From Psychrobacter urativorans (lineage in GTDB: Bacteria; Pseudomonadota; Gammaproteobacteria; Pseudomonadales; Moraxellaceae): a stretch of DNA of 64,000 nt. The translations under genes were made by a program, and so were the position numbers. The DNA is taken from assembly GCF_904846695.1 (NCBI RefSeq), contig NZ_CAJHBR010000001.1, positions 62,001-126,000 of the forward strand, written 5' to 3'. Under the pieces are notes generated by a model. That model had not been told where the DNA came from. It did not search any database and saw nothing but the letters and a program-made list of their open reading frames with translations. Shown here piece after piece: positions 56,382 through 64,000 of the stretch. Numbering within the stretch: the first letter of the stretch is position 1; every line of letters starts with the position of its first letter.

Positions 56382-57287
56382 ATGAGCACAGCATACGACG
56401 AGATAAAAACCCGACTTCAAGGCTCAATGGTAGCTTTGGTAACGCCCATGAACCCTGACGGCACGGTAGATTACAAGCGTCTGGCAGATCTCATAGATTG
56501 GCAAATTGAGCAAGGTACGCATTGCTTGGTGGCAGTGGGAACGACAGGTGAATCAGCGACTTTATCCATGCAAGAGCATAGCGCCGTGATTCGCTATTTT
56601 GTGCAGCATGTGAAGGGGCGCGTACCAGTCATAGCTGGTACCGGTGCTAATAACACTACTGAAGCCATCAAACTGACGCAAGATGCCAAAGATGCGGGCG
56701 CAGATTGTGCATTGCTGGTAGCTCCTTATTATAACAAGCCACCACAAGAAGGCTTATATCAACACTATAAGGCTATTGCTGCCGCTGTTGATATGCCACA
56801 AATGCTTTATAATGTCCCTGGTCGTACCATCGTCGATATCGCCCAAGAAACCGTTGAGCGTTTGGCTGATATTGATAATATTGTATCGATTAAAGACGCC
56901 ACTGGCTCTCTTACTCGTGGCGAACAGCTTATTCAAGCAGTTGGTGACAGACTAGTAGTATTATCTGGCGACGACAGTACGGCGCTAGAGCTAATAAAAT
57001 TCGGTAGTAAAGGTAATATTTCAGTAACTGCTAACGTAGCGCCAAAAGCCATGAGCGAGAGCTTTAGTGCCGCATTACGTGGTGATTTTACTGCGGCAAA
57101 CGCTGCGCACGATATGATTAAACATCTGCACCGCGATTTGTTTATCGAATCTAGTCCTATACCAGTCAAATACGCTTTATATAAAATGAGCATGATAGAC
57201 AAAGGTATTCGTCTACCCCTAGTTTGGTTGGCTGATGAGCATCACGCTACTATCGATAATGCTTTGATAAAAGCAAAGTTGTTATAA
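56382..57287 (+). CDS. dapA: 4-hydroxy-tetrahydrodipicolinate synthase
   Basis: Condenses aspartate semialdehyde with pyruvate, the first committed lysine/diaminopimelate step. It contains VGTTGESATLS near 47-57 and YNVPGRT near 140. The Schiff-base lysine is K171 in VSIKDATGSL. AAGG lies 7 nt before ATG 56382 but only 1 nt before ATG 56376, so I prefer the later start (301 residues). A short BamC-like lipoprotein and purC follow, as in E. coli dapA-bamC-purC. Confidence 0.95.
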   Translation: MSTAYDEIKTRLQGSMVALVTPMNPDGTVDYKRLADLIDWQIEQGTHCLVAVGTTGESATLSMQEHSAVIRYFVQHVKGRVPVIAGTGANNTTEAIKLTQDAKDAGADCALLVAPYYNKPPQEGLYQHYKAIAAAVDMPQMLYNVPGRTIVDIAQETVERLADIDNIVSIKDATGSLTRGEQLIQAVGDRLVVLSGDDSTALELIKFGSKGNISVTANVAPKAMSESFSAALRGDFTAANAAHDMIKHLHRDLFIESSPIPVKYALYKMSMIDKGIRLPLVWLADEHHATIDNALIKAKLL

Positions 57288-57389
57288 AAGCTGCCATTAG
57301 TCCCTAAGATCATAGCTATAGAATAACAGTCAAGCTCAGCGTCTATATAGGCGTCGACAGCTAACTCCGTAGGATAATATAGAGATATT

Positions 57390-57704
57390 ATGATGAAAAC
57401 ATCATTCGCCACCCGCAAAATGCTTCCTATCATGCTGACAGTAGTTATGGGCAGCACCTTAGTTTTGACTGGCTGCCAAGCCACAAAAGACTTTATTGGT
57501 AAACGTGATAACGGTAGTTTAGAGTATCAAAAAAGCCAAAAGCTTACTCCATTACAATTGCCTGCTGATCAACAAGCTGGGCCTTTTGTGCCTTTATATC
57601 CCACGCCAAATGTCGGTGCTAATACTTTGACTTTACAGAATGATGCCGGTAAACAATACCAATTACCAAAACCTGAGCGTGCCGTGCCTACTGCTAATCA
57701 GTAG
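57390..57704 (+). CDS. short BamC-like lipoprotein
   Basis: A 104-residue lipoprotein with signal VLTGC and the lipidated cysteine at residue 29. The mature part, RDNGSLEYQKSQKLTPLQLP then GPFVPLYPTPNVG, resembles the unstructured N-terminal segment of BamC (NlpB), which in E. coli lies along BamD. The two helix-grip domains that make E. coli BamC 344 residues long are absent. The dapA-lipoprotein-purC order supports orthology. ATG 57390 and 57393 are both possible starts. Confidence 0.75.
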   Translation: MMKTSFATRKMLPIMLTVVMGSTLVLTGCQATKDFIGKRDNGSLEYQKSQKLTPLQLPADQQAGPFVPLYPTPNVGANTLTLQNDAGKQYQLPKPERAVPTANQ

Positions 57705-57758
57705 CCGCCACCACTATCATTGTTTATTATGCCAGCTTAAGTGAAAAGGATACTTGTA

Positions 57759-58472
57759 ATGCAAAGACAAAAACTGCTGTATAAAGGTAAAGCTAAATCT
57801 GTTTATGAAACCGAAGACAATGATCTGCTGATTTTACACTTCCGTGACGATACCTCAGCGCTTGATGGTAAACGTATCGAACAGTTAGCACGCAAAGGCG
57901 TAGTCAACAACCGTTTCAACGCTTTTATTATGCAAAAACTGGCCGATGCTGGTATCGAAACTCATTTTGAAGAGCAGCTGTCTGACGACGAAGTGTTGGT
58001 CAAGCGTTTGGAGATGATTCCTGTTGAGTGTGTAGTCCGTAACTTTGCGGCTGGTAGTCTAGTACGTCGTTTAGGTCTAGAAGAAGGCCAAGAGCTTACG
58101 CCGCCTACTTATGAGCTGTTCTATAAAGACGATGGCCTTGGTGATCCGATGGTTAATGAGTCGATTTCTATCTCTCTTGGCTGGGCAACTGACGCTCAAT
58201 TAGCAAAAATGAAAGAGTTAAGCCATCAAGTGAATCAAGTATTAACTGCTTTGTTTGATGCTGGTGACTTGATACTAGTTGATTTCAAACTAGAGTTTGG
58301 CGTCTTTCACGACCGTATCGTGTTAGGTGATGAGTTCTCGCCAGATGGTTGCCGCATTTGGGATAAAGTTACTAAGAAAAAACTAGATAAAGACCGCTTC
58401 CGTCAGTCACTTGGTGATGTCATTGAAGGCTATGAAGAAGTCGCTAAGCGTATCGGTGTCCCTTTAAGCTAA
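57759..58472 (+). CDS. purC: phosphoribosylaminoimidazole-succinocarboxamide synthase
   Basis: Adds aspartate to CAIR in purine synthesis (SAICAR synthetase). The N-terminus [14 protein letters not shown], the signature [16 protein letters not shown] and [11 protein letters not shown] are typical. I chose ATG 57759, which gives 237 residues, the E. coli length, with AAAGGA about 8 nt upstream; a GTG six codons earlier lacks this. A terminator follows. Confidence 0.97.
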   Translation: MQRQKLLYKGKAKSVYETEDNDLLILHFRDDTSALDGKRIEQLARKGVVNNRFNAFIMQKLADAGIETHFEEQLSDDEVLVKRLEMIPVECVVRNFAAGSLVRRLGLEEGQELTPPTYELFYKDDGLGDPMVNESISISLGWATDAQLAKMKELSHQVNQVLTALFDAGDLILVDFKLEFGVFHDRIVLGDEFSPDGCRIWDKVTKKKLDKDRFRQSLGDVIEGYEEVAKRIGVPLS

Positions 58473-58507
58473 GAATTTATTCAGCTAATTATCATAATTA
58501 AGACAAT

Positions 58508-58538
58508 AAAAAACTGAGCCTTGTGCTCAGTTTTTTTT
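58508..58538 (+). terminator. rho-independent terminator of purC
   Basis: AAAAAACTGAGC (58508-58519) pairs with GCTCAGTTTTTT (58525-58536), 5-nt loop, eight T. Confidence 0.92.
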
Positions 58539-58613
58539 AAGGTTTTATTAGCAACATATTCTAGTCGGTAATTAGGCTTGGTTGCTGAGACTTGCAGTTT
58601 AGATGTGCAAGAC

Positions 58614-59414
58614 TCAAATCAATCCTTTATAAAGGAAAAAACAGCCCACAATGAGTAATAATACGGCAAAACATTTTTTTAGTAGTTGTGGGGATAGCAT
58701 ATGAGCCACTTTTGCGCCAATCTTGGCAGTGAAAAAGCTCATGCTACCAATACCTAAAAAGGCATAAATATGTACAAAGCCAATAGTATTAGGAACATTG
58801 ACTTGAGCCTGCATACCAAAAATCATAAAGCCTAAAGCGCCAGCTATAGCGATGGGAAGGCCGCATGCCGCTGAAGTACCAACCGCTTTTTGCATCACCA
58901 CGCCATAACGAGTGAGATAAGGAACGGTCAAGCTGCCACCACCGATACCAAAAATTGCAGAAGCTATTCCTATAACAGCGCCTGCAGTTAATTGCATAGG
59001 CGTGGAAGGCAGTACTTTATTAGCATCAATAATCTTTTTGCTACCAGTAAACATAGTAAATGCTACCCACAGCAAAAATAGCCCTACAATCAGTTGCAGA
59101 TGAACCCCAGAGAGCCATCCGGCAATACCTGCCCCTAAAAAGCAGCCGAGCGCCATTCCTGGTGCCAGATTTTTAAATACTGGCCAGATAACAGCGCCCT
59201 TTTTATTATGCGCCATTAAGGAGCTGATAGAGGTGACAACGATAGTCGCCAATGAGGTGCCTAGAGCCAAATGCATAATAGTGTCAGCACTGTAACCCAT
59301 TTGGGAAAAGACGATATATAACAAAGGCACGATGATGGTTCCACCACCTACGCCAAATAGCCCTGCTGCAAATCCTGCTAGAGCACCTATTGCTAAAAAA
59401 ATGATTAATTCCAC
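58614..59414 (-). CDS. TauE/SafE (TSUP) family permease
   Basis: A membrane protein of 266 residues with about eight helices. The two pseudo-repeats carry the family glycine motifs, GLFGVGGGTIIVPLL near 20 and AIFGIGGGSLTVPYL near 152. TSUP members move sulfite, sulfonates or other organosulfur anions. It is the last gene of the minus-strand MesX-MesD-flavin reductase cluster, 92 bp after the reductase. A role with sulfur compounds fits, but membership of one transcript is unproven. Confidence 0.88.
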   Translation of the reverse strand: MELIIFLAIGALAGFAAGLFGVGGGTIIVPLLYIVFSQMGYSADTIMHLALGTSLATIVVTSISSLMAHNKKGAVIWPVFKNLAPGMALGCFLGAGIAGWLSGVHLQLIVGLFLLWVAFTMFTGSKKIIDANKVLPSTPMQLTAGAVIGIASAIFGIGGGSLTVPYLTRYGVVMQKAVGTSAACGLPIAIAGALGFMIFGMQAQVNVPNTIGFVHIYAFLGIGSMSFFTAKIGAKVAHMLSPQLLKKCFAVLLLIVGCFFLYKGLI

Positions 59415-59506
59415 GGGATAGTTACTTCATAGTTTGAGGGTGAATAGTTTAATAGTAATTTGATAATAGCTAGGCAATTGACTTAAGTACTGATTTAAGT
59501 GCTGAC

Positions 59507-60010
59507 TTAAGAGAATTGCACTTGTCCAACTTGATGATAAGCACGATTAAAATAAACCAAACTTTCATCTTGTTGACTTTGTTTAATGGCGACAACTCGA
59601 CAGATAAAAATACTATGAGTGCCAACTTGCTGAATTTGCTCAATCTCACAATCAAAACTTACCAACGCATCTTCTAAAACAGGAGCACCTGTTGCTAGCT
59701 CAGTCCAAGACCCCTCTTTAAACCGGTCATCGACACTCAATTTAGAGGCAAATGTATTGGATAGCTGTTCATGCTGTGTACCTAGCACGTTGACCGTTAG
59801 AATTTTATTTTCAACGAAATGACCATGTGACCGTGAGGTATGATTCATACAGACCAGCAAAGTTGGCGGGGTGTCTGTGACACTACATACCGCAGAGGCA
59901 GTAAAGCCGTATACACCCGATGGGCCTTGGGTAGTGACAACACTGACCGCAGTCGTCAATGAAGACATGGCGTTTCTAAACTCGGTTGCTTCAATCACAT
60001 CTTTAATCAT
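59507..60010 (-). CDS. flavin reductase (RutF/HpaC type)
   Basis: An NAD(P)H:flavin oxidoreductase of 167 residues. It has the split-barrel flavin-binding pattern AVSVVTTQGPSGVYGFTASA, VCMNHTSRSH and FDCEIEQIQQVGTHSIFICRVV. Such proteins supply free FMNH2 or FADH2 to a partner monooxygenase. It lies 44 bp after mesD and 92 bp before the TSUP gene on the same strand. No monooxygenase of the usual HpaB type is near; the only candidate partner is the DUF1852 protein. Confidence 0.9.
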   Translation of the reverse strand: MIKDVIEATEFRNAMSSLTTAVSVVTTQGPSGVYGFTASAVCSVTDTPPTLLVCMNHTSRSHGHFVENKILTVNVLGTQHEQLSNTFASKLSVDDRFKEGSWTELATGAPVLEDALVSFDCEIEQIQQVGTHSIFICRVVAIKQSQQDESLVYFNRAYHQVGQVQFS

Positions 60011-60054
60011 TACTGCAATCCTAAATTTGACTATAGCTGGTCTGTAGAGGGCGT

Positions 60055-61083
60055 TTAGGCCGTCAGTTCTTGGCGAATTATTTCTGCACCAGCACTTAAA
60101 GCCTTCAGCTTACCTCGAGCAACTTGACGAGACAAAGGTGCCATACCGCAATTGGTTGAAGGATAGAGCTTATCAGCATCAACGAATTGTAGTGCTTTTC
60201 GCAGAGTACTGGCAACTTCTTCAGGGGTCTCAATGTTATTGGTGGCCACATCAATAGCCCCGACCATCACTTTTTTACCACGGATTAATTCCAGAAAATC
60301 CATTGGTACTTGTGAGTTTTGACATTCGAGTGAGATAATGTCGACCTTAGACTGTTGTAATTTGGGAAAAGCTTGCTCATATTGGCGCCACTCTGAACCT
60401 AGAGTCTTTTTCCAATCAGTGTTAGCTTTGATGCCATAACCGTAGCAAATATGCACCGCTGTTTCACACTTTAGACCTTCAAGTGCCCGCTCTAAAGTAG
60501 CAACACCCCAGTCATTCACATCGTCGAAGAACACATTAAAAGCAGGCTCATCGAATTGAATAATATCAACCCCAGCTGCCTCTAATTCTCTAGCTTCTTG
60601 ATTGAGAATTTTAGCAAATTCCCAAGCTAATTTTTCTCGGCTTTTGTAATGACCATCATACAGCGTATCGATCATCGTCATCGGACCGGGTAGTGCCCAC
60701 TTAATAGGTTGTTTGGTTTGCTGACGTAAAAACTTAGCGTCTTCAACAAAAACAGGCTTTTGACGGCTGACAGCACCGACAACGGAAGGCACACTGGCAT
60801 CATAGCGATTACGAATTCGTACCGTCTTGCGCTGTTGAAAATCTACACCATCAAGATGTTCGATAAAAGTGGTGACAAAATGCTGACGGGTCTGCTCGCC
60901 ATCACTAACAATATCAATGCCTGCATGCAGTTGTTCCTGCAATGATACTCGTAGAGCATCTTGTTTGGCTTCAAGTAATTGCTCACCTTCCAAAGCCCAA
61001 GGTGACCAGATTTTCTCCGGTTCTGCCAGCCAAGAAGGTTTCGGTAGGCTGCCAGCAGTTGACGTCGGTAATAATAGTTTCAT
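60055..61083 (-). CDS. mesD: core methionine synthase MesD (MetE C-terminal-like)
   Basis: A 342-residue protein equal to the catalytic half of MetE. It starts with PTSTAGSLPKPSWL and IDIVSDGEQTRQHF. Zinc ligands are expected in VHICYG (about 208-213) and TNCGMAPLSR (about 312). It lacks the N-terminal half of MetE. The neighbouring DUF1852 gene, 53 bp upstream, identifies it as MesD, a core methionine synthase shown to work without methyl-folate or cobalamin but needing DUF1852 and oxygen. The methyl donor is unknown. Confidence 0.85.
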   Translation of the reverse strand: MKLLLPTSTAGSLPKPSWLAEPEKIWSPWALEGEQLLEAKQDALRVSLQEQLHAGIDIVSDGEQTRQHFVTTFIEHLDGVDFQQRKTVRIRNRYDASVPSVVGAVSRQKPVFVEDAKFLRQQTKQPIKWALPGPMTMIDTLYDGHYKSREKLAWEFAKILNQEARELEAAGVDIIQFDEPAFNVFFDDVNDWGVATLERALEGLKCETAVHICYGYGIKANTDWKKTLGSEWRQYEQAFPKLQQSKVDIISLECQNSQVPMDFLELIRGKKVMVGAIDVATNNIETPEEVASTLRKALQFVDADKLYPSTNCGMAPLSRQVARGKLKALSAGAEIIRQELTA

Positions 61084-61136
61084 GTTAATCCACTTTTATA
61101 TTTAAATCTTTATTATTTTGGCTGAATTGCGCTTAG

Positions 61137-62129
61137 TTAAGCCGCATATTTTTTAACACTATAGTTTGCAGCCCATTGCTCAAGGATAGCTAAGTAGGGT
61201 TTGATAAACTGTTCTTCAGTAAATTTACCTTGCTTAACCGCCATCTGGCTACGCTCTTCACGGTCATACACGATTTGCGTCAGTGAATAATCTTGGTACT
61301 TCAAACTAGGTTGATACACTTGACCTGCTGTAGAGTTGGCATTGTAAATTTCAGGTCGATAGATTTTTTGGAAAGTTTCCATAGTACTAATAGCACTGAT
61401 CAGCTCAAGATCAGTGTAATCACTCAACAAGTCCCCAGCAAAATAAAACGCTAAAGGGGCCGCACTACCGGCAGGCATAAAATAACGCACGGTTAAGCCC
61501 ATCTTGTGGAAATACTCATCGGTCAACGAATAGTCATCTTGTCTGTATTCAACCCCTAATACCGGATGCTGATTAGTAGTGCGATTATAGGTTTTGCTGG
61601 TTGATACACTGAGGCAGATCACTGGTTTTTTATTAAAGTTGGCTTGGTAGGCTTCTGAATTCAATAAATACTGAAACAGTTTGCCATGTAAATCACCGAA
61701 ATGCTCTGGGGTTGGTGATGCTGATTTTTTATTGCTATGTTCTAACAGCAATACGCTAAAGTCATAATCGCGCACATAAGAGGAAAAACTATTACCAATC
61801 ATACCATCGATACGCTTGTTATGCTTATGGTCAACAATCGTTGTTTTCAAAGTCTCGATGACAGGGAAGGTATTACCATCACCAGCAATATCCATATGGG
61901 CAGAAATAATTTCAACTTCAACAGAATAACGGTCTGCTGTTGGATTATCCCAATGCGCTAAAGCGTTAAAACGATTATTTATCATAGTTAACGTTTTGCG
62001 TAAGTTTTCTTGACGATGCTCACCACGAGCCAGATTTGCAAAGTTAGTGGTCAGACGTGTGCTATCGGCTGGTTGATAGTTTTCATCGAAACTAATTTTT
62101 TTAATTGAACATTTAAATTCTGTACTCAT
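61137..62129 (-). CDS. mesX: DUF1852 protein MesX, partner of MesD
   Basis: A 330-residue soluble protein. The opening KKISFDENYQPADSTRLTTN, then RGEHRQENLRKTL and NRFNALAHWDNP, are characteristic of DUF1852. I see no known catalytic motif, signal or membrane helix. Genetic work on MesD showed that DUF1852 and oxygen are required, so it may be an oxygenase generating the methyl donor. It is the first gene of the cluster and is preceded by a promoter with an inverted repeat. Confidence 0.87.
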   Translation of the reverse strand: MSTEFKCSIKKISFDENYQPADSTRLTTNFANLARGEHRQENLRKTLTMINNRFNALAHWDNPTADRYSVEVEIISAHMDIAGDGNTFPVIETLKTTIVDHKHNKRIDGMIGNSFSSYVRDYDFSVLLLEHSNKKSASPTPEHFGDLHGKLFQYLLNSEAYQANFNKKPVICLSVSTSKTYNRTTNQHPVLGVEYRQDDYSLTDEYFHKMGLTVRYFMPAGSAAPLAFYFAGDLLSDYTDLELISAISTMETFQKIYRPEIYNANSTAGQVYQPSLKYQDYSLTQIVYDREERSQMAVKQGKFTEEQFIKPYLAILEQWAANYSVKKYAA

Positions 62130-62170
62130 GGCGATTCGCTACCCTAATTATCTGAGATAAAACCAAGTTT

Positions 62171-62199
62171 CTGTATGAGATAGATCATACCTCAGTCAA
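62171..62199 (-). promoter_or_regulatory. mesX promoter with operator-like inverted repeat
   Basis: On the minus strand, TTGACT (complement of 62194-62199), a 17-bp spacer and ATACAG (complement of 62171-62176). GTATGA-GATAGA-TCATAC (62173-62190), a perfect 6-bp inverted repeat, covers the spacer and -10, where a repressor would block polymerase. The -10 match is weak. Confidence 0.5.
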
Positions 62200-62234
62200 T
62201 ACATGAATAAAAACGACTTAATTTAAATTAAAGC

Positions 62235-62247
62235 TGAGTAAAATTCA
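62235..62247. promoter_or_regulatory. MetR-like box
   Basis: TGAGTAAAATTCA matches the MetR consensus TGAAN5TTCA with one mismatch, about 110 bp upstream of the mesX ATG. A chance match is quite possible in AT-rich DNA. Confidence 0.3.
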
Positions 62248-62524
62248 TCTTAGTAACTTTTTGCTATTAAGCAGGATTAGATAGCGGAAGTTTTGACTGA
62301 TCATTTGATAGGAAGTCGAATCTATAAAATAGTTTAAAGGCCTTAATAATAACTTCTTAGCAGGAGAAGGGAGGTCTATCTTGCCGCAGTGTAAAGCACA
62401 TACAAAACATCGTTTAAACACAGGGCGAACATTGTCAGCACTTGCGCGTTATTTTTCTGTGCTACATTATAATTTACAACTTATAAGCCGTTAGCCTCTA
62501 CCAAATAATAAAAAGGTCTTATTG

Positions 62525-63187
62525 ATGTCAGCTTGCAAATCAGTCGCTACTAAAGAAATAACTTCTCAAACATCGGTATTACTACCAGCATGGTTTGCTC
62601 GACCAACTTGTGTGGTCGCTGCTGACTTAGTAGGTAAGGTGTTATGCCGTCAGTTAACAGATAGTGATGGTCAGCATAAGGTTCTGCGTATGCGTATCTC
62701 TGAGACTGAGGCTTATATAGGCGATGCTGATGGGTCAGTACAAGCCCATGTGGCAAAGGGCAAAGAAAAATCTGAAATCATGTATCGCCAAGGCGGCCTA
62801 TTGTATGTCTACCTGACTTATGGGATACATAATATGCTCAACTTGATCACTGGGCCTGCTGACTCTGCAGAATCAGTACTGATAAGGGCTGGTTTTTTGA
62901 GTGCTGACAGTGATCGGTTAGTCGACGAGCAGCAGCTTAGTGCTGACAAGCAGCTCACTCATATCAAACAGCTGGCAGGGCCAGGTAAGCTAACTAAGGG
63001 TTTACAGATTGACCGTACTCTGTATGGCAAAATTATCAGTCCTGACTCAGAGCTTTGGGTAGAGGAGGACGGTTGTCAGCCACCAGTATCACTGCGACCA
63101 CGGATAGGTATTGACTATGCAGGCGAGGCCAAAGACTGGCTATTGCGCTATGTATGGACCGATCATCGGTCTTTATCTAAAAAGTAA
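62525..63187 (+). CDS. 3-methyladenine DNA glycosylase (MPG/AAG family)
   Basis: Removes alkylated purines from DNA in base-excision repair. It has the AAG-fold landmarks PTCVVAADLVGKVLCRQ, the catalytic-glutamate motif SETEAYIG near residue 59, LLYVYLTYGIHNMLNL (the family has YVYLIYGxHxCLN), and GPGKLTKGLQID. Length 220. ATG 62525 is used, with AAAGG 8 nt upstream; TTG 62522 is rejected. The commonly conserved histidine/alanine pair after DPACH is altered here (VQAHVAKG), within family variation as far as I can judge. Confidence 0.88.
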   Translation: MSACKSVATKEITSQTSVLLPAWFARPTCVVAADLVGKVLCRQLTDSDGQHKVLRMRISETEAYIGDADGSVQAHVAKGKEKSEIMYRQGGLLYVYLTYGIHNMLNLITGPADSAESVLIRAGFLSADSDRLVDEQQLSADKQLTHIKQLAGPGKLTKGLQIDRTLYGKIISPDSELWVEEDGCQPPVSLRPRIGIDYAGEAKDWLLRYVWTDHRSLSKK

Positions 63188-63288
63188 AAGCCTAATAAGT
63201 AAGGCCTGTAGGAATTGACAGCTGTATTTAGTAGCTTTACAAAGTGAGCTGGTACGGTCTTAGTGATTTTTATTGCTTAAATGATTAG

Positions 63289-63380
63289 TCTTAAATGCTT
63301 ATTTTCTAAATGCTTGTTTTTTAAAACTTACTTTTTTAAATACTTATCTTTTTAAATACTGATTTTTCTAAATGCTTATA
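63289..63380 (+). repeat. degenerate 14-16-bp AT-rich tandem repeats
   Basis: About six units resembling TTTTCTAAATGCTTA run head to tail, with variants TTAAAACTTA, TTAAATACTTA and TTAAATACTGA. They lie 95 bp before the next gene. Confidence 0.75.
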
Positions 63381-63475
63381 GTTTCAAGGGTGGGGTTGAC
63401 GGTAGTTTGTATAACGCATTTTAGTCAGCGCTACTTATTAACACTATATCGTAGGACAAGCTTAGGAGACTATCT

Positions 63476-63787
63476 ATGTATAAGCTAACAGTTTTTATTC
63501 CAGATGAGGCGCTAGAGCAAGTCAAGTCGGCGCTGTTTGCTGCTGGTGCTGGTAAGATTGGCGATTATGAGCAGTGCTGCTGGCAAGTGCAAGGCAGTGG
63601 TCAATTTATGCCCCTAGCTGGCAGTACACCGCATATTGGTAGTCATGATAGCCTAGAGAGCGTTAGCGAATGGCGAGTGGAGATGGTAGTACCGAAGCTG
63701 GCTATTATTAAGGTTATCCAAGCGCTAAAAAAGGCTCATCCTTATGAGACTCCCGCATATGATGTACTACAAGTATTAGATTTTTAA
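63476..63787 (+). CDS. YqfO/NIF3-type small protein
   Basis: A 103-residue protein matching the PII/CutA-like domain inserted in Bacillus YqfO (NIF3 family). The start YKLTVFIPDEALEQVKSALF, a central GAGKIGDYEQCCW and the C-terminal KKAHPYETPAYDVLQV are characteristic of the stand-alone form. Function is unknown; a metal- or small-molecule-sensing role is a guess from the fold. TAGGAG lies about 9 nt before the ATG. Confidence 0.88.
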   Translation: MYKLTVFIPDEALEQVKSALFAAGAGKIGDYEQCCWQVQGSGQFMPLAGSTPHIGSHDSLESVSEWRVEMVVPKLAIIKVIQALKKAHPYETPAYDVLQVLDF

Positions 63788-63838
63788 TGGCAGTATTATT
63801 TATTATTGCCAAGATAGCCGCTATAAAAAATAGCATTA

Positions 63839-63879
63839 AAAAAGCCGAACAAGTCAATAGATGACTTTTCCGACTTTTT
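63839..63879. terminator. bidirectional terminator
   Basis: An 18-position stem with three mismatches (AAAAAG...AAGTCA against TGACTT...CTTTTT), 5-nt loop. It lies between the YqfO-like gene and the frame entering from the right edge. Confidence 0.7.
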
Positions 63880-63940
63880 GTATCATTAGTATAAACAGGT
63901 ACCTAACAAGGCAGTAGGGCTGGCTAAATATATCTCGCTA

Positions 63941-64000
63941 CTAATCTTCTTTAATCTTAATTACATTGTAATTAGGGTAGCCCAGCTCGATTTTATAATC
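63941..64000 (-). CDS. possible 3' end of a gene running off the window
   Basis: On the minus strand an open frame enters from the edge and ends at TAG (63941-63943), giving 19 residues ending LGYPNYNVIKIKED. The convergent terminator just beyond supports a real gene end. Too short to assign. Confidence 0.4.
   Translation of the reverse strand, partial: DYKIELGYPNYNVIKIKED

Larger units (their letters stand above)
62130..62524. other. divergent control region mesX/mpg
   Basis: 395 bp without a gene. It contains the mesX promoter candidate and inverted repeat (62171-62199), a MetR-like box (62235-62247) and a TATAAT (62468-62473) upstream of the glycosylase gene. Confidence 0.55.

Overview
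The window looks like a chromosomal stretch of a Psychrobacter-like member of the Moraxellaceae (Gammaproteobacteria). This is inferred from the moderately AT-rich composition, the Acinetobacter-style sugar-nucleotide block (galE-galU-pgi-ugd-like-pgm), the pcnB-folK-panB-panC run, the dapA-lipoprotein-purC order and the pabC-mltG-tmk order. I saw no rRNA, tRNA, CRISPR array, intact insertion sequence or prophage. It is mostly a housekeeping region with a few unusual loci inside it.

Layout. 1-8.2 kb: sucD, then a sugar-nucleotide block (galE, galU, pgi, a UDP-glucose-dehydrogenase-like gene lacking the catalytic residues, and a convergent phosphomannomutase/phosphoglucomutase). 8.4-16.3 kb: mazG and a ComEA-like gene (overlapping), pcnB with a very long arginine-rich tail, folK, panB, panC, rapZ, darP. 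16.4-21.5 kb: dsbA, ubiG, gph, a YciK-type SDR, a periplasmic binding protein broken by one in-frame TGA, and a DksA/TraR zinc-finger protein. 21.5-26.5 kb: ompR with a CobW-type GTPase, and tex. 26.5-34 kb: a small secreted repeat protein, a saccharopine-dehydrogenase-like reductase, a DUF1328 membrane peptide, phhB, a GNAT-fold protein, and a fatty-acid desaturase with its ferredoxin reductase. 34.4-46.8 kb: ettA, a kelch-like protein, plsB, ybaK, a CHMI-family gene, a secreted protein, a long acyl-CoA dehydrogenase, an FUSC-type membrane protein, aroE. 46.8-54 kb: a lipoprotein gene and pabC bracketed by a repeated intergenic sequence, then mltG, tmk and a CPA1 antiporter. 54.6-58.5 kb: a DegP/MucD-type protease, dapA, a very short BamC-like lipoprotein, purC. 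58.6-62.1 kb: a minus-strand cluster of DUF1852 (MesX), a core methionine synthase (MesD), a flavin reductase and a TauE/SafE permease. 62.5-64 kb: a 3-methyladenine glycosylase, a YqfO/NIF3-type small protein and the edge of one more reading frame.

The most interesting locus is 58.6-62.1 kb. MesD needs no folate or B12 and is known to depend on DUF1852 and oxygen. Here a flavin reductase lies directly downstream in the same gene cluster, which suggests reduced flavin is part of the chemistry. Second are three remodelled conserved genes: the UDP-glucose-dehydrogenase-like pseudoenzyme, the 104-residue BamC-like protein, and PcnB with about 300 extra disordered residues. Third are repeat features: a pair of 19-bp motifs that occur twice in swapped order around the lipoprotein-pabC segment, a 13-residue triple repeat in a secreted protein, and an exact 15-bp duplication inside galE.

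Start codons were moved from the longest open frame where a Shine-Dalgarno sequence or the known family N-terminus favoured a later one. All family assignments come from reading motifs, not from database searches.
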